DNA of 31,682 nucleotides from a virus, in the IMG/VR virus record IMGVR_UViG_3300027489_000013, positions 1 to 31,682 of that record, one strand, 5' to 3'. A program made the position numbers and the translations under genes. Of this stretch, positions 1-7,968 are shown piece after piece. A model generated the notes under the pieces. The model had not been told where the DNA came from and did no database searches. It saw nothing but the letters and a program-made list of their open reading frames with translations. Position 1 is the first letter of the stretch, and each line of letters opens with the position of its first letter.

Positions 1-1
1 G

Positions 2-319
2 GGTGAGTATGAGTTGATCGCACTCGTTGGGGCCGTGCCGGTGGCAAGGTGGTTTGTGACGCTGACTCTGACGACTGCGACGTTCCAAGCCAGAGACAAG
101 GTCGGAGCAGTGGAACTGGACTCCGCTGTTGCTACAAAGATTGACAACATCCAAGACGCTGCAGGGTGGCTCTTGGCAATAAGCTCTGGGGCCGTCGCGA
201 ATCCGCAAACGTTGACGGAGCAATACGACATCACTCAATTCGGCGTTAATTATCGCGTCGCAATGGCAGGACTTACCTCCACCGGAACAAGGACAGCGCC
301 AACGCTGAGCAAGCCATGA
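2..319 (+). CDS. Hypothetical protein, 5' end cut by the window edge
   Basis: The frame is open from the first complete codon to a TGA at 317-319, so the visible part (about 105 residues) is probably the C-terminal part of a gene beginning before the window. An internal TTG at 14 could be a start but has no visible ribosome site. The first 25 or so residues are hydrophobic (ELIALVGAVPVARWFVTLTL), and the rest is Thr/Ala-rich and soluble-looking, ending near TSTGTRTAPTLSKP. I do not recognise the family. It overlaps the next gene by ATGA, which ties it to the late operon just upstream of the packaging genes. Confidence 0.55.
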   Translation, partial: GEYELIALVGAVPVARWFVTLTLTTATFQARDKVGAVELDSAVATKIDNIQDAAGWLLAISSGAVANPQTLTEQYDITQFGVNYRVAMAGLTSTGTRTAPTLSKP

Positions 320-534
320 GTCAGGGACGATATTCACAACGGGGGTTTGCGTTTCAGAGCTTTGCGTTTCGGACGTGGGGGCTGGCTGGAGCGGGGGAGT
401 CTGCTGCGACAGATCCGGTCAGTGGATGGACTGCACAACCAGCAAAGCGGCACATCGTCGCATCGGTGGCAAATAGGCTAAGCGTCACATTGCCACAAGA
501 CAGAGTTTGGATTGCGAGGGCTGATAATGGCTGA
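316..534 (+). CDS. Small hypothetical phage protein
   Basis: A 72-residue ORF whose ATG overlaps the TGA of the preceding gene (ATGA), and whose own TGA overlaps the next start, so it sits in a coupled series. The N-terminus is rich in aromatics and glycine (RGFAFQSFAFRTWGLAG). The remainder is polar with no membrane segment or cysteine. I do not recognise the family. Tight coupling on both sides is the main reason to believe it is translated. Its position before the terminase genes suggests an accessory late function, but nothing more can be said. Confidence 0.6.
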   Translation: MSQGRYSQRGFAFQSFAFRTWGLAGAGESAATDPVSGWTAQPAKRHIVASVANRLSVTLPQDRVWIARADNG

Positions 535-910
535 GTGTGTTCAATCTATCAATGTCATCTGCAAGCATGTCGAATCGAATGACACCTACTATGTCGATCT
601 GGCTCCTCGGCTTGGCACATCAGAAACGGTGAGCAGTATCACGTCAGTTACGCCGTCTGATGCAAACATGACGGCAGCATCAGCGACAGTGCTGACAGGG
701 GCAACAACGATCACGCAAACTTCACGAGATGAGCAGGGCAATACGACGACGACCACTTATGTGATCGCAGCCAACAAGGGCGCATCGTTTACGTTGACTG
801 GTGGTACGACAGGGGCAGGATGCGGGACTGTTACCGTCAAGTTCGTGAAGAGCACGGGCAAGACAGATGCGGTTGATTGTTTGGTCGAGGTGCACGGGGT
901 CGATGTCTAA
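527..910 (+). CDS. Hypothetical protein, Thr-rich beta-like
   Basis: A 127-residue protein. I chose ATG 527 (MAECVQSINVICKH) over TTG 512 because it overlaps the upstream stop in the usual coupled way. After an N-terminal part with two Cys (C4, C12), the centre is very rich in Thr, Ser, Ala and Gly (TTITQTSRDEQGNTTTTTYV), then GGTTGAGCGTVTVKFVKSTG, a composition typical of all-beta structural phage proteins. The stop TAA overlaps the ATG of the HNH gene. No family is recognised. It could be an Ig-like or fibre-associated protein, but this is inference from composition only. Confidence 0.6.
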   Translation: MAECVQSINVICKHVESNDTYYVDLAPRLGTSETVSSITSVTPSDANMTAASATVLTGATTITQTSRDEQGNTTTTTYVIAANKGASFTLTGGTTGAGCGTVTVKFVKSTGKTDAVDCLVEVHGVDV

Positions 911-1206
911 TGCCCTCGTCACCAAAGACATTTCGAAGTAAGGAAAGAGCCAAGCAGCGTGAGCAGTTTCGAGGATCAAAACAGAGTCGCGGTTATGGCG
1001 GTGAGTGGGAACGAATGAGCCTATTGAAGCGACAACAAAGCCCGGTGTGTGAGGTTTGCAGAAATGCTCCTGCCGATGATGTCGACCACGTCGTTCCGTT
1101 CGATGGGTTGGATGATCCAAAGCGGACAGAATGGCAGAACTTGCAGAGTATTTGCAGAGCCTGCCACAACGGCAAAACTCATGGCGGGAGGGGGCGAAAA
1201 TGTTGA
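910..1206 (+). CDS. HNH endonuclease
   Basis: A 98-residue protein starting at ATG 910, which overlaps the preceding TAA (TAATG); an upstream in-frame start at 877 would overlap needlessly. The N-terminal 40 residues are basic. The HNH core is then clear: CEVC, followed by a VDHVVPF beta-beta element with the catalytic His, an NLQSICRACH zinc-knuckle/metal element, and KTHGGRG at the end. HNH nucleases next to terminase genes in HK97-like phages are known to be needed for, or to stimulate, genome packaging cleavage together with TerS and TerL. That role fits here because terS follows 69 bp downstream. The alternative is a homing-type HNH. Confidence 0.88.
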   Translation: MPSSPKTFRSKERAKQREQFRGSKQSRGYGGEWERMSLLKRQQSPVCEVCRNAPADDVDHVVPFDGLDDPKRTEWQNLQSICRACHNGKTHGGRGRKC

Positions 1207-1274
1207 GAGGCATACAACGGCAGAACCGCCCTTTTCTCGAACGCATTTTTCCACAAAATTTTCAAAGTTAGGCA

Positions 1275-1724
1275 ATGGGTAGGCAGCCAAAACCAACGGC
1301 TCTAAAAGTTCTCCACGGCGATTTTGCCAAGAATCCACAGCGAAGGAACAAGGCAGAGCCGCAAGTGACCGCCGGAATTCCCGATTGTCCGAGCTGGTTG
1401 ACTAAGGATGCTCGCCAAGAGTGGAAGCGAATTACCGCAGAACTCAAATCGATGAGCGTCGTCACGCCACCAGACCGAGCGGCACTCGAGGCGTATTGCA
1501 TTATCCACGCACGATGGCGAGAGGTCTTGCGGCAGATAGCTAGGGAGGGGCTAACGCTAAGTTCTGAATCAGGATCGTATGAGAATCCAGCCTCAAAGAT
1601 TGCGGCACGATGTGAGGATCAGATTCACAGATACCTTTGCCAATTTGGTCTGACCCCGGCTTCACGATCACGGGTCAACGTCACACAAGAAACGGCACCA
1701 GCGAGGATGAGGCGGCAGCGATGA
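1275..1724 (+). CDS. terS: Phage terminase small subunit, P27 family
   Basis: A 149-residue DNA-recognition subunit of the packaging motor. The N-terminus MGRQPKPTALKVLHGD followed by RRNKAEP and PDCPSWL is the hallmark opening of the P27-like small terminase family. The middle (DARQEWKRITAELKSM, DRAALEAYCIIHARW) is helical, and the end shows the family pattern ENPASK and QFGLTPASRSRV. Length is normal for the family. It binds pac/cos DNA and recruits the large subunit. Its TGA overlaps the ATG of the tiny membrane ORF that leads into the large subunit gene. The 68-bp gap before it holds no other ORF that I would call. Confidence 0.9.
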   Translation: MGRQPKPTALKVLHGDFAKNPQRRNKAEPQVTAGIPDCPSWLTKDARQEWKRITAELKSMSVVTPPDRAALEAYCIIHARWREVLRQIAREGLTLSSESGSYENPASKIAARCEDQIHRYLCQFGLTPASRSRVNVTQETAPARMRRQR

Positions 1725-1807
1725 TGAAAGACATGAAGCAGAATGTTTTGTTTATGTTTCTTGTGTGGGTGGCCGTAACCTTGGTTTTCATTTCACAGCA
1801 TTTATGA
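1721..1807 (+). CDS. Tiny membrane peptide between terS and terL
   Basis: A 28-residue ORF (27 if ATG 1724 is used). It reads MMKDMKQ, then one hydrophobic helix (NVLFMFLVWVAVTLVFIS), then QHL. Its start overlaps the terS stop and its TGA overlaps the ATG of terL (ATGA at 1804), so it fills exactly the gap that would otherwise separate the terminase genes. The basic/acidic N-terminus and single helix suggest an inner-membrane peptide. It may be only a coupling ORF that delivers ribosomes to terL, or a small membrane effector such as a holin-like peptide. No family is recognised. Confidence 0.5.
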   Translation: MMKDMKQNVLFMFLVWVAVTLVFISQHL

Positions 1808-3486
1808 AAATCGACAAAGTTACAAAACGATGGATTAGAAACGAAGCTGACGAAAGGGCGGCTGCGAACGGATGCCGCATGGACGAAGCTCGCGGCCAGT
1901 TTGTGATTGACTGGGCGCGTGACAATCTCGTTCTCTGGGAAGGTGACTGTGCTGGGCTACCATTGATTGCGAGCGACTGGCAGGCAGATTGTGCAATGCG
2001 TCTGTTCGGTTGGGTCAAGATGTCAGCTCGATGGAAACGCGAAGTGCGACGATTCCGAGAGGCGTTGATTGGCAAGCCGAAGAAAAACAAGAAGTCGCCG
2101 ACTGTAGCGTGGTGGGATCTTTACTTGCTTGATGGCGACGGTGAGCCCGGCCAGAACGTTTACACGGCAGCCAAGGACGGGCAGCAGGCCAGAATTGTTC
2201 AGGGCCATGCAATCAAGATGGTCCAGGCATCGCCAACGTTGTCAGCCTACATGCGGATCAATAAAACTGACTCAAGCATCACGGTCGACGAAACGAACTC
2301 GGCAATGCGAATTCTGAGCAGCGACAACGTAGCGTCACAGCAGTCAAAGGAAGGGCTGAACGGTTCATGCTCGGTTGACGAAATCCACGTTGTAGACGCG
2401 GAATTCATGAAGCGAATCAGCCGAATGGGGATTAGTCGCTCAGAGCCAATGATTATCCAGGTGACGACAGCTGGCAACGATCCAACGAGCTACGGAAAGC
2501 AGCGTTACGATTACGGCAAGCGAGTCGAATCCGGAGCATTTGAGAACGAATCGTTCTTCTTCGACTGGCATGAGGCTCCATTTGATCTTACCGACGATGA
2601 CCTGAAGAAAGACCCGATCAAGTTCGGCATGATGGCGAATCCGGCATGGGGCCACACTGTCGGAGAAGAGGAATTCATTTCAGACCTGCAGAGCTGCGAT
2701 ACGCCGTCAGCGTTGCGAACGTTCAAAATGTACCGGCTTAACATTTGGCAGCAGTCATCAAATCCATTTCTTCAGGCTCACGACTGGGAAGCCTGTCAGC
2801 GTGACGTGTCGTGGGAACATCTTGAAACGCTGCCATGCTGGGCGGGGCTTGACCTGTCACGAACTCGTGACTTGACCGCGTTGTGTCTTTGCTTCAAAGA
2901 CCATGACGGCACGCTGCACTTTCGGTGGTGGTTCTGGATGCCTGAAGACACGGCAAAACAGCGTGTCGCGGCTGCTCCATTTACTGACTGGGAGCATGAC
3001 GAAAAGGCTCAATTGACCCTGACAGATGGCGACTGGATCGACTATGATTATGTCTGGTCAACGCTGTGCGAAATTGGACAACGGTTTCAGATTCAAAAAC
3101 TACTTTACGACAAGCGATTCGCAGACTATTTGATTCAGCGGGTGATGGTTGGAGAGCAGAACAGCGACGGAACGTGGAAGCATCGGCCCGCAGAGTTTCC
3201 AATCGAGGAATGCGGGCAAGGCCCGTTCATTTTGAATGAACCGATTGAAGAATTCGAAAAGCTGGTGATGTCCCACAAATTAACGCACGATGGAAACCCA
3301 ATTGCCGCATGGCAGGCCAGCAACGTGACAAGGGGGAAGAATGGCCTGCTGTGCAAACCTAACGGGAAAGATGATGTCAGGACGATCGACGGAATGCAGG
3401 CAGCCGTCATGGCTCTTGCTGGTGTCGAAAAGGGTGAGTCAAGCTTTGCATATTCCACCGCCGGTTCAGGCGTCGTTCTTTTCTAA
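1804..3486 (+). CDS. terL: Phage terminase large subunit (Terminase_1-like)
   Basis: A 560-residue packaging ATPase/nuclease. ATG 1804 is chosen over GTG 1765 because it makes an ATGA overlap with the upstream peptide. The ATPase domain shows a P-loop-like GKPKKNKKSPT at about 90-100, a Walker B VDEIH at 191-195, and a TTAGN coupling motif at 221-225. The C-terminal RNase-H-like nuclease domain begins with GLDLSRTRDLTAL (D350), with further candidate metal ligands at D436 (YDKRF) and D529 (RTIDGMQ). The P-loop has Lys where most relatives have Gly (NKKS for NGKS). The rest of the domain is intact, so I read it as a family variant and not as inactivation. It works with TerS, the portal and probably the HNH protein at 910. 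Confidence 0.93.
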   Translation: MKIDKVTKRWIRNEADERAAANGCRMDEARGQFVIDWARDNLVLWEGDCAGLPLIASDWQADCAMRLFGWVKMSARWKREVRRFREALIGKPKKNKKSPTVAWWDLYLLDGDGEPGQNVYTAAKDGQQARIVQGHAIKMVQASPTLSAYMRINKTDSSITVDETNSAMRILSSDNVASQQSKEGLNGSCSVDEIHVVDAEFMKRISRMGISRSEPMIIQVTTAGNDPTSYGKQRYDYGKRVESGAFENESFFFDWHEAPFDLTDDDLKKDPIKFGMMANPAWGHTVGEEEFISDLQSCDTPSALRTFKMYRLNIWQQSSNPFLQAHDWEACQRDVSWEHLETLPCWAGLDLSRTRDLTALCLCFKDHDGTLHFRWWFWMPEDTAKQRVAAAPFTDWEHDEKAQLTLTDGDWIDYDYVWSTLCEIGQRFQIQKLLYDKRFADYLIQRVMVGEQNSDGTWKHRPAEFPIEECGQGPFILNEPIEEFEKLVMSHKLTHDGNPIAAWQASNVTRGKNGLLCKPNGKDDVRTIDGMQAAVMALAGVEKGESSFAYSTAGSGVVLF

Positions 3487-3496
3487 GGTGCTTTGA

Positions 3497-5131
3497 ATGT
3501 ACGGCGTTTCTGAAATTATCGCGAATCCATCCCCGATCGGCAGCGGCCTGCAGAACTTGTCGGCGCGTGACGCGGGAGGGTGGACTTCAATCATCGGTGG
3601 CGGCAAGTCATCGGCAGGCGTCCGGGTTACTCCGATGTCAGCGATGGGGTATCCACCGCTCTGGCGTGCAATCAACCTGATCAGTTCGCGGGTTTCATGT
3701 CTGCCGTTCGACTGCTTCAAGCGAGACGGAAGCGACCGGCAATATGATGAGCAGCATCCAGCAAATGTTATGTTCAGCGGGGACATGAACGAGAACATGG
3801 ACGCTGGCACGTTTATCGAAGTCATCACGGCAATGGCTGCCCTGTATGGAAACGGGTACGCGGTCATCGATCGTGATTCGCGGGGCAATCCTCTGGAAAT
3901 GTATTTGCTTGATCCGCAGAAGACATTCCCGGCCATGTATGACGGCGTTTTGTGGTACGTCACGCGAATTGAAAGTGAGGAAATCCGTTTTCCTCAGCGA
4001 GACGTGTACCACTACAAAGGACTAAGCCACAACGGCATTCAGGGCATGAACGTCATTGACATCATGAAAGATGCTCTCGGCGTAGGCATGGCGGCTCAGC
4101 AGTTCGGCGGGCGGTTCTTTGGGCAGGGGTCAAACGCTGGCGGCATTCTGATGATTCCAGGGCACTTCAGCGAAGAGAAAATCAGGAACACCATCGACGC
4201 ATGGGAGAAGATGACGCAGGGGCTGCAGAAGGCTCACAAGGTTGCACTGCTGCAGGACGGGGCGAAGTTTCAGCAATTGACGATCACCAACGATCAAGCC
4301 CAGTTTCTTGAAACGCGGCAATACGAAATCCGGGCAACTGTCGGAAACATCTACGGGATTCCACCGCACAAGCTCGGAGACGATACCCGCACAAGCCACA
4401 ACAGTCTGGAGTCAGAGAATCAATCTCTGCTGGATGACTGCCTCAACGTTTGGCTGAAGCGACACGAGCGAGAGGCGAAGCGGAAGCTGCTGACCGATCG
4501 GCAGCGAAAAAATAATACGCACTTCTTCGAGTTCAATCGTGAGGCTCTGATTCAGATGAGCTTCGAGACGAAGGTGAACGGAATCTACCGTCAGACAGAG
4601 ATGGGATTGATTACGTGGAATGAGGGCCGCAGAATGATGAACATGCCCGACATCGGACCTGACGGTGACAAGCGATTCCACCCGGCAAACTGGATGGAGG
4701 ACGGTATTGAACCTGTTCAGAAGCCTGCTCAACCCATGCAGAACCCCGCGCAAAGTCCAGACAAAACACCACCTGAAACGCCACAGAACAACGTTTTGCG
4801 GGCCATGATTGCCAGTTCCGTGACAAACGCTCTACGGATTGAGTCTGACCGTGTTGTTCGTGCTGCAAAGCGGCCTGATGCGTTTCTGTCGTCAGTCGAT
4901 GCCATCTATGAAACATGGACTGACACATTTACGGCGGATCTCGGCTGGCAGTCGGCCGATACGGTCGTGGCAATCGCAAAGCATACCGAGGAAAGCAAAC
5001 GTCAGGTCATGGACGTGGCTGGAGTGGCGACAAGCTCAACGCTTGAGACTCACGTCAGGGATCTGGTTGCGTGCTGGTCAGATCGTGGTGAGATTCTGGT
5101 TGATAATCTTTTGAAGGCGGCGGTGAAATGA
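3497..5131 (+). CDS. Portal protein, HK97 family
   Basis: A 544-residue portal, the dodecameric ring through which DNA enters the prohead. The core has the family signatures: MSAMGYPPLWRAINLISSRV near the N-terminus, then YGNGYAVIDRDSRGNPLEMYLLDP, QRDVYHYKG, GIPPHKLGD and ENQSLLDDCL. The part after about residue 415 is an extra C-terminal tail: a Pro/Gln linker (PVQKPAQPMQNPAQSPDKTP), then a helical domain of about 110 residues that I do not recognise. It starts 10 bp after terL and its TGA overlaps the protease start (ATGA), the usual portal-protease-capsid order. Confidence 0.92.
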   Translation: MYGVSEIIANPSPIGSGLQNLSARDAGGWTSIIGGGKSSAGVRVTPMSAMGYPPLWRAINLISSRVSCLPFDCFKRDGSDRQYDEQHPANVMFSGDMNENMDAGTFIEVITAMAALYGNGYAVIDRDSRGNPLEMYLLDPQKTFPAMYDGVLWYVTRIESEEIRFPQRDVYHYKGLSHNGIQGMNVIDIMKDALGVGMAAQQFGGRFFGQGSNAGGILMIPGHFSEEKIRNTIDAWEKMTQGLQKAHKVALLQDGAKFQQLTITNDQAQFLETRQYEIRATVGNIYGIPPHKLGDDTRTSHNSLESENQSLLDDCLNVWLKRHEREAKRKLLTDRQRKNNTHFFEFNREALIQMSFETKVNGIYRQTEMGLITWNEGRRMMNMPDIGPDGDKRFHPANWMEDGIEPVQKPAQPMQNPAQSPDKTPPETPQNNVLRAMIASSVTNALRIESDRVVRAAKRPDAFLSSVDAIYETWTDTFTADLGWQSADTVVAIAKHTEESKRQVMDVAGVATSSTLETHVRDLVACWSDRGEILVDNLLKAAVK

Positions 5132-5814
5132 GACCACAGACAAAACTCACGGCAAGAATTCCGGCACTGCGGGATTCTGTTTTTGACTCGAACTTCAAAA
5201 TCACTTGCGCCGTTCAGTCTGACAGCGTAGACGTGTGGCTTCACGGCATCGTTGGAGACGAATACACCCAAACGGACTCCGCATCGATCAGCAAAGTGCT
5301 GATGTCGAACCGTGGCAAGCCATTGAACCTCTACGTCAATTCTCCCGGCGGGCTGGCCTATGACGGAGTTGCGATTTTCAACGCGATTCAGGCTCACACG
5401 GGACCGACGACAGGCATTATTGAAGGGCTGGCAGGATCGGCGGCCAGTCTCGCTGTAATGGCCTGCGATACGATCAAGGCTTATGCGACAAGCAAGTTCC
5501 ATCCGCACTATTCGCTTTGTATTGCTATGGGCCACAAGGCTGACATTGCAGACACGCTGCTGATGATGGAAAAGCTTGACGCGGATCTTGAGCAACTTTA
5601 CGCGACGCGCACGGGAAACTCTGTCGAGGTGACAAAGTCGCATCTGATCGGGCCGCATGGCGATGGAACGCACTTTACGGCGGCCGAAGCGAAAGCGGCT
5701 GGCTATGTCGATGAAGTAATTCAGATCACTGGCAAGGCTCCGCAGGGCAGCAAGCCAAAGAACTCTGTCAGTGCCGATCGTTTGCGAATGTGGAAACGGG
5801 CATTGACACACTGA
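5128..5814 (+). CDS. ClpP-fold prohead protease (peptidase S14-like)
   Basis: A 228-residue serine protease of the ClpP/crotonase fold. Such proteins mature the capsid in many HK97-type phages. Visible elements are NLYVNSPGG at 67-75 (the oxyanion-strand motif), GLAGSAAS at 100-107 with nucleophile Ser104, and GPHGDGTHFTAAEAKAAGYVDE with a candidate Asp179. The usual I-H-x-P segment with the catalytic His is not obvious: the aligned region reads SLCIAMGHKAD, so His136 may be displaced or serve instead. The gene is coupled to the portal by ATGA and precedes the capsid gene, which has the coiled-coil N-terminus expected of a cleaved prohead subunit. Confidence 0.87.
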   Translation: MRPQTKLTARIPALRDSVFDSNFKITCAVQSDSVDVWLHGIVGDEYTQTDSASISKVLMSNRGKPLNLYVNSPGGLAYDGVAIFNAIQAHTGPTTGIIEGLAGSAASLAVMACDTIKAYATSKFHPHYSLCIAMGHKADIADTLLMMEKLDADLEQLYATRTGNSVEVTKSHLIGPHGDGTHFTAAEAKAAGYVDEVIQITGKAPQGSKPKNSVSADRLRMWKRALTH

Positions 5815-5894
5815 CATTCATTCGCTAACAATTCACGCATCAGCTAAGCGACCCATGAGGGCACGCTGGCAAATTTCGATCTGATGTTCATGAG

Positions 5895-5949
5895 CAGCGT
5901 CAGTCGTTTGCAGTTTTGGTATTTCCAAACCTGTCAGCGACCGACGCTG
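5895..5949 (+). terminator. Long hairpin upstream of the capsid gene
   Basis: The arms CAGCGTCAGTCG (5895-5906) and CGACCGACGCTG (5938-5949) pair over 12 bp with one A-C mismatch. A small inner TTTGG/CCAAA hairpin (5915-5929) lies in the loop, and the stem is followed by TTTTCGTTT. This looks like a factor-independent terminator or attenuator in the 176-bp gap between protease and capsid genes. An mRNA-stabilising 5' structure for the capsid message is the alternative. The gap also contains a 61-codon ORF overlapping the capsid gene that I do not believe. Confidence 0.5.
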
Positions 5950-5990
5950 TTTTCGTTTGGTCCTGACTCAAAATCAAAGGATCAAACACA

Positions 5991-7433
5991 GTGGACGATT
6001 TTCAGAAACTTGTTGGCGAGCGAACCGCCCTGCTTGATCAGGCTCAGGCACTGGTTGACGCAGGCGTAACGGCTGGCTCACTCAGCGAAGACGATGACAA
6101 GAAGATCGGCGAATTGCACGCTCAAGCAGAAGCCCTGACTGCAAAAATCAATGATCTGCAGGCGGCAAACGATCGAGCCGCGAAAGCACTCGAAGCACAG
6201 AACAAGCTGAAGGCAACTCGCCTGAATCCGCTTGTAAACCGAATCAAAATGATCGGCACAAATGCTCCTGCAATGCCATCAAATGGCGGCAACGGTGCGT
6301 TTAAACTGCCCGCCAATGTTCGCCGGGCAAACCCAAGCAACTTCGCTCCGCACGCTGACGAAGCAGGACGGCAGCCAGTTGAACGTGCTTACCGTTTCGG
6401 CCAGTGGGCACTCGCCACCGCCACAATGTGTATGCCGGGCAAGTTCCAGTTTTACAACTCGGTTGAGTTCTGTCAGCAAAACGGACTGATGAACGTCCAC
6501 GGCGAAGGTGGCGGCGACGTTTCCGGGGCTGGCATTTTCGTTCCGGACGAATTTTCGACGGACATCATCAGGCTTGTCGAGCAATACGGCGTTCTGCGTC
6601 GGCTCGTCCCGGCAACATTGATGACTTCGGAAACAAAGACGACTCCGCGACGTGTCGGCGGGCTGACTGCCTATGCGGTGGGTGAAAATTCAGCCGGAAC
6701 AGAATCAGACGCTGAGTGGAACGAAGTGAAGCTCGTTGCCAAAAAGTGGATGGTTCTCACTCGCATGAGTAACGAACTGGCCGAAGATTCCGTGGTATCG
6801 ATCGCCAACGAATTGATCCGCGAAATTGCTCTGGCATTTGCTTATGCTGAGGACTTGGCGGGCTTTACCGGAACCGGCACATCGACGTTTAACGGCATCG
6901 TGGGAATTCTCACGAAGCTTGACACGCTGACGGCTGGAACTGCTCCGGGCCTGATTCTTGGTGCGGGCAATGCATACAGCGAACTAACGCTGGCAAACTT
7001 CAGCAGCGTTGTGGCTGCTTTGCCACAATACGCCGCCGCAAGCCCTCGCTGGACTTGCCATCGCACGTTCTTTTACAACGTAATGCAGCCTTTGGCTCTG
7101 GCTGCTGGCGGAACGACTGCGGCCGACATTGCCAACGGCATCGCAGCACAGTTTCTTGGCTACGCAGTCGAATTTTCTCAGGTCATGCCATCAGTGGCGG
7201 CAAACAGTCAGATTCCTGTCATCTTTGGCGATCTCGCACTAGGTTGCCAATTTGGTGATCGTCGCATGATGAACATTGAATTCAGCGATCAGGTTTCCGT
7301 GGGCGGTCAGTCCGTTTGGGAACGCGATCAGATCGCAGTGAAGGCAACCAGCCGAAACGATTTCGTGTGCCACGACTTCGGAACCAACTCGGCTGCAGGG
7401 CCGATTGTTGGTCTGGAAATGGCCGGAAGCTAA
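5991..7433 (+). CDS. Major capsid protein, HK97 fold
   Basis: A 480-residue shell protein. GTG 5991 is used, with AAAGGA about 9 nt upstream. Residues 1-85 form a charged coiled coil (DDFQKLVGERTALLDQAQAL, KKIGELHAQAEALTAKINDL) that matches the scaffold/delta domain of HK97 gp5-type proteins, expected to be cut off by the ClpP-like protease. The mature part has the N-arm region after about 165 (GAGIFVPDEFSTDIIRLVEQ), a TPRRVGGLTAYAV E-loop-like stretch, AEWNEVKLVAKKWMVLTRMS, and the terminal SGAGI/NDF strands typical of the fold. Hairpins on both sides suggest a separately controlled, highly expressed message. Confidence 0.92.
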   Translation: MDDFQKLVGERTALLDQAQALVDAGVTAGSLSEDDDKKIGELHAQAEALTAKINDLQAANDRAAKALEAQNKLKATRLNPLVNRIKMIGTNAPAMPSNGGNGAFKLPANVRRANPSNFAPHADEAGRQPVERAYRFGQWALATATMCMPGKFQFYNSVEFCQQNGLMNVHGEGGGDVSGAGIFVPDEFSTDIIRLVEQYGVLRRLVPATLMTSETKTTPRRVGGLTAYAVGENSAGTESDAEWNEVKLVAKKWMVLTRMSNELAEDSVVSIANELIREIALAFAYAEDLAGFTGTGTSTFNGIVGILTKLDTLTAGTAPGLILGAGNAYSELTLANFSSVVAALPQYAAASPRWTCHRTFFYNVMQPLALAAGGTTAADIANGIAAQFLGYAVEFSQVMPSVAANSQIPVIFGDLALGCQFGDRRMMNIEFSDQVSVGGQSVWERDQIAVKATSRNDFVCHDFGTNSAAGPIVGLEMAGS

Positions 7434-7452
7434 TCGACGGCTGACACGATAC

Positions 7453-7477
7453 GCGGGGCTTCGCGTTGAAGCCCCGC
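7453..7477 (+). terminator. Stem-loop after the capsid gene
   Basis: A perfect 10-bp GC-rich stem (GCGGGGCTTC, 7453-7462; GAAGCCCCGC, 7468-7477) with a 5-nt loop lies 20 bp after the capsid stop. It is followed by ACTCTTTGCG and not by a long T run. It is therefore either a weak terminator that lowers expression of downstream genes relative to capsid, or a 3' stabiliser of the capsid mRNA. Confidence 0.6.
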
Positions 7478-7512
7478 ACTCTTTGCGAATCATCCTGTAA
7501 GGGGAAACCATA

Positions 7513-7965
7513 GTGAATCACTTGAGCACAAAACTGGTAAGCGTCACGCCACCAGCGGCAATTAGCGACAATGCCACGCTAACGACTGGCGAAATCGACA
7601 CTCTTGGATGGCGATTCCTGGACATTATCGTCTATTTGGGAGCCACAGACATCGCAATGGCCGCTCTTGCGGTCACTCAGTCTGACACGGCTGGAAGCGG
7701 ACACGCAAATATCACTGGCCTCGTCTGGGGAACGTCAACGAACATTGACGGCAGTACTTCAGCTTTGCCATCGGCCACGGATGACAATCTGTTCCAGCGG
7801 GCTCGAATCGACCTAAAGGGCAAGAAGCGATACATCGACGTGACGGCCACGACTGGCGACGGAACAGCCGGTTCGTTTGTCGCAATTCTGGGCATCCTAA
7901 GCCGTCCGGAAGTTTCTCCGACATCCGCAAGCGAAGCGGGCTGCAATGAAATTTTGGTGGCGTGA
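7513..7965 (+). CDS. Small head protein, probable decoration/accessory protein
   Basis: A 150-residue protein starting at GTG 7513, with TAAGGGGA upstream. It shows the pattern IDTLGWRFLDIIVYLGATDIAMAALAVTQSDTAGSG followed by a Gly/Thr-rich beta-like half (KKRYIDVTATTGDGTAGSFVAILGILSRPE). I remember this arrangement (a 'DTLG..' opening, a 'tqSDt' turn, and a regularly alternating C-terminal half) from short proteins directly after the capsid gene in many phages, where head decoration or fibre roles are suspected. That identification is from memory. It has no cysteine-rich or membrane feature. Position between capsid and connector genes supports a head role. Confidence 0.6.
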   Translation: MNHLSTKLVSVTPPAAISDNATLTTGEIDTLGWRFLDIIVYLGATDIAMAALAVTQSDTAGSGHANITGLVWGTSTNIDGSTSALPSATDDNLFQRARIDLKGKKRYIDVTATTGDGTAGSFVAILGILSRPEVSPTSASEAGCNEILVA

Positions 7966-7968
7966 ACC

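Noticed and set aside
722-1246. Minus-strand ORFs opposite the HNH gene with several Cys
   Set aside because: They are the complement of the plus-strand HNH and its neighbour, with no start signal; the cysteine pattern does not form a known motif.
5050-5817. A long minus-strand ORF (255 codons) antisense to the protease
   Set aside because: It mirrors the protease gene exactly in extent; its translation is Arg/Ser/Val-rich shadow sequence without motifs.
5884-6069. A 61-codon plus-strand ORF across the capsid gene start
   Set aside because: It contains the hairpin arms, overlaps the capsid N-terminus by 79 bp, has no ribosome site and no protein-like character.
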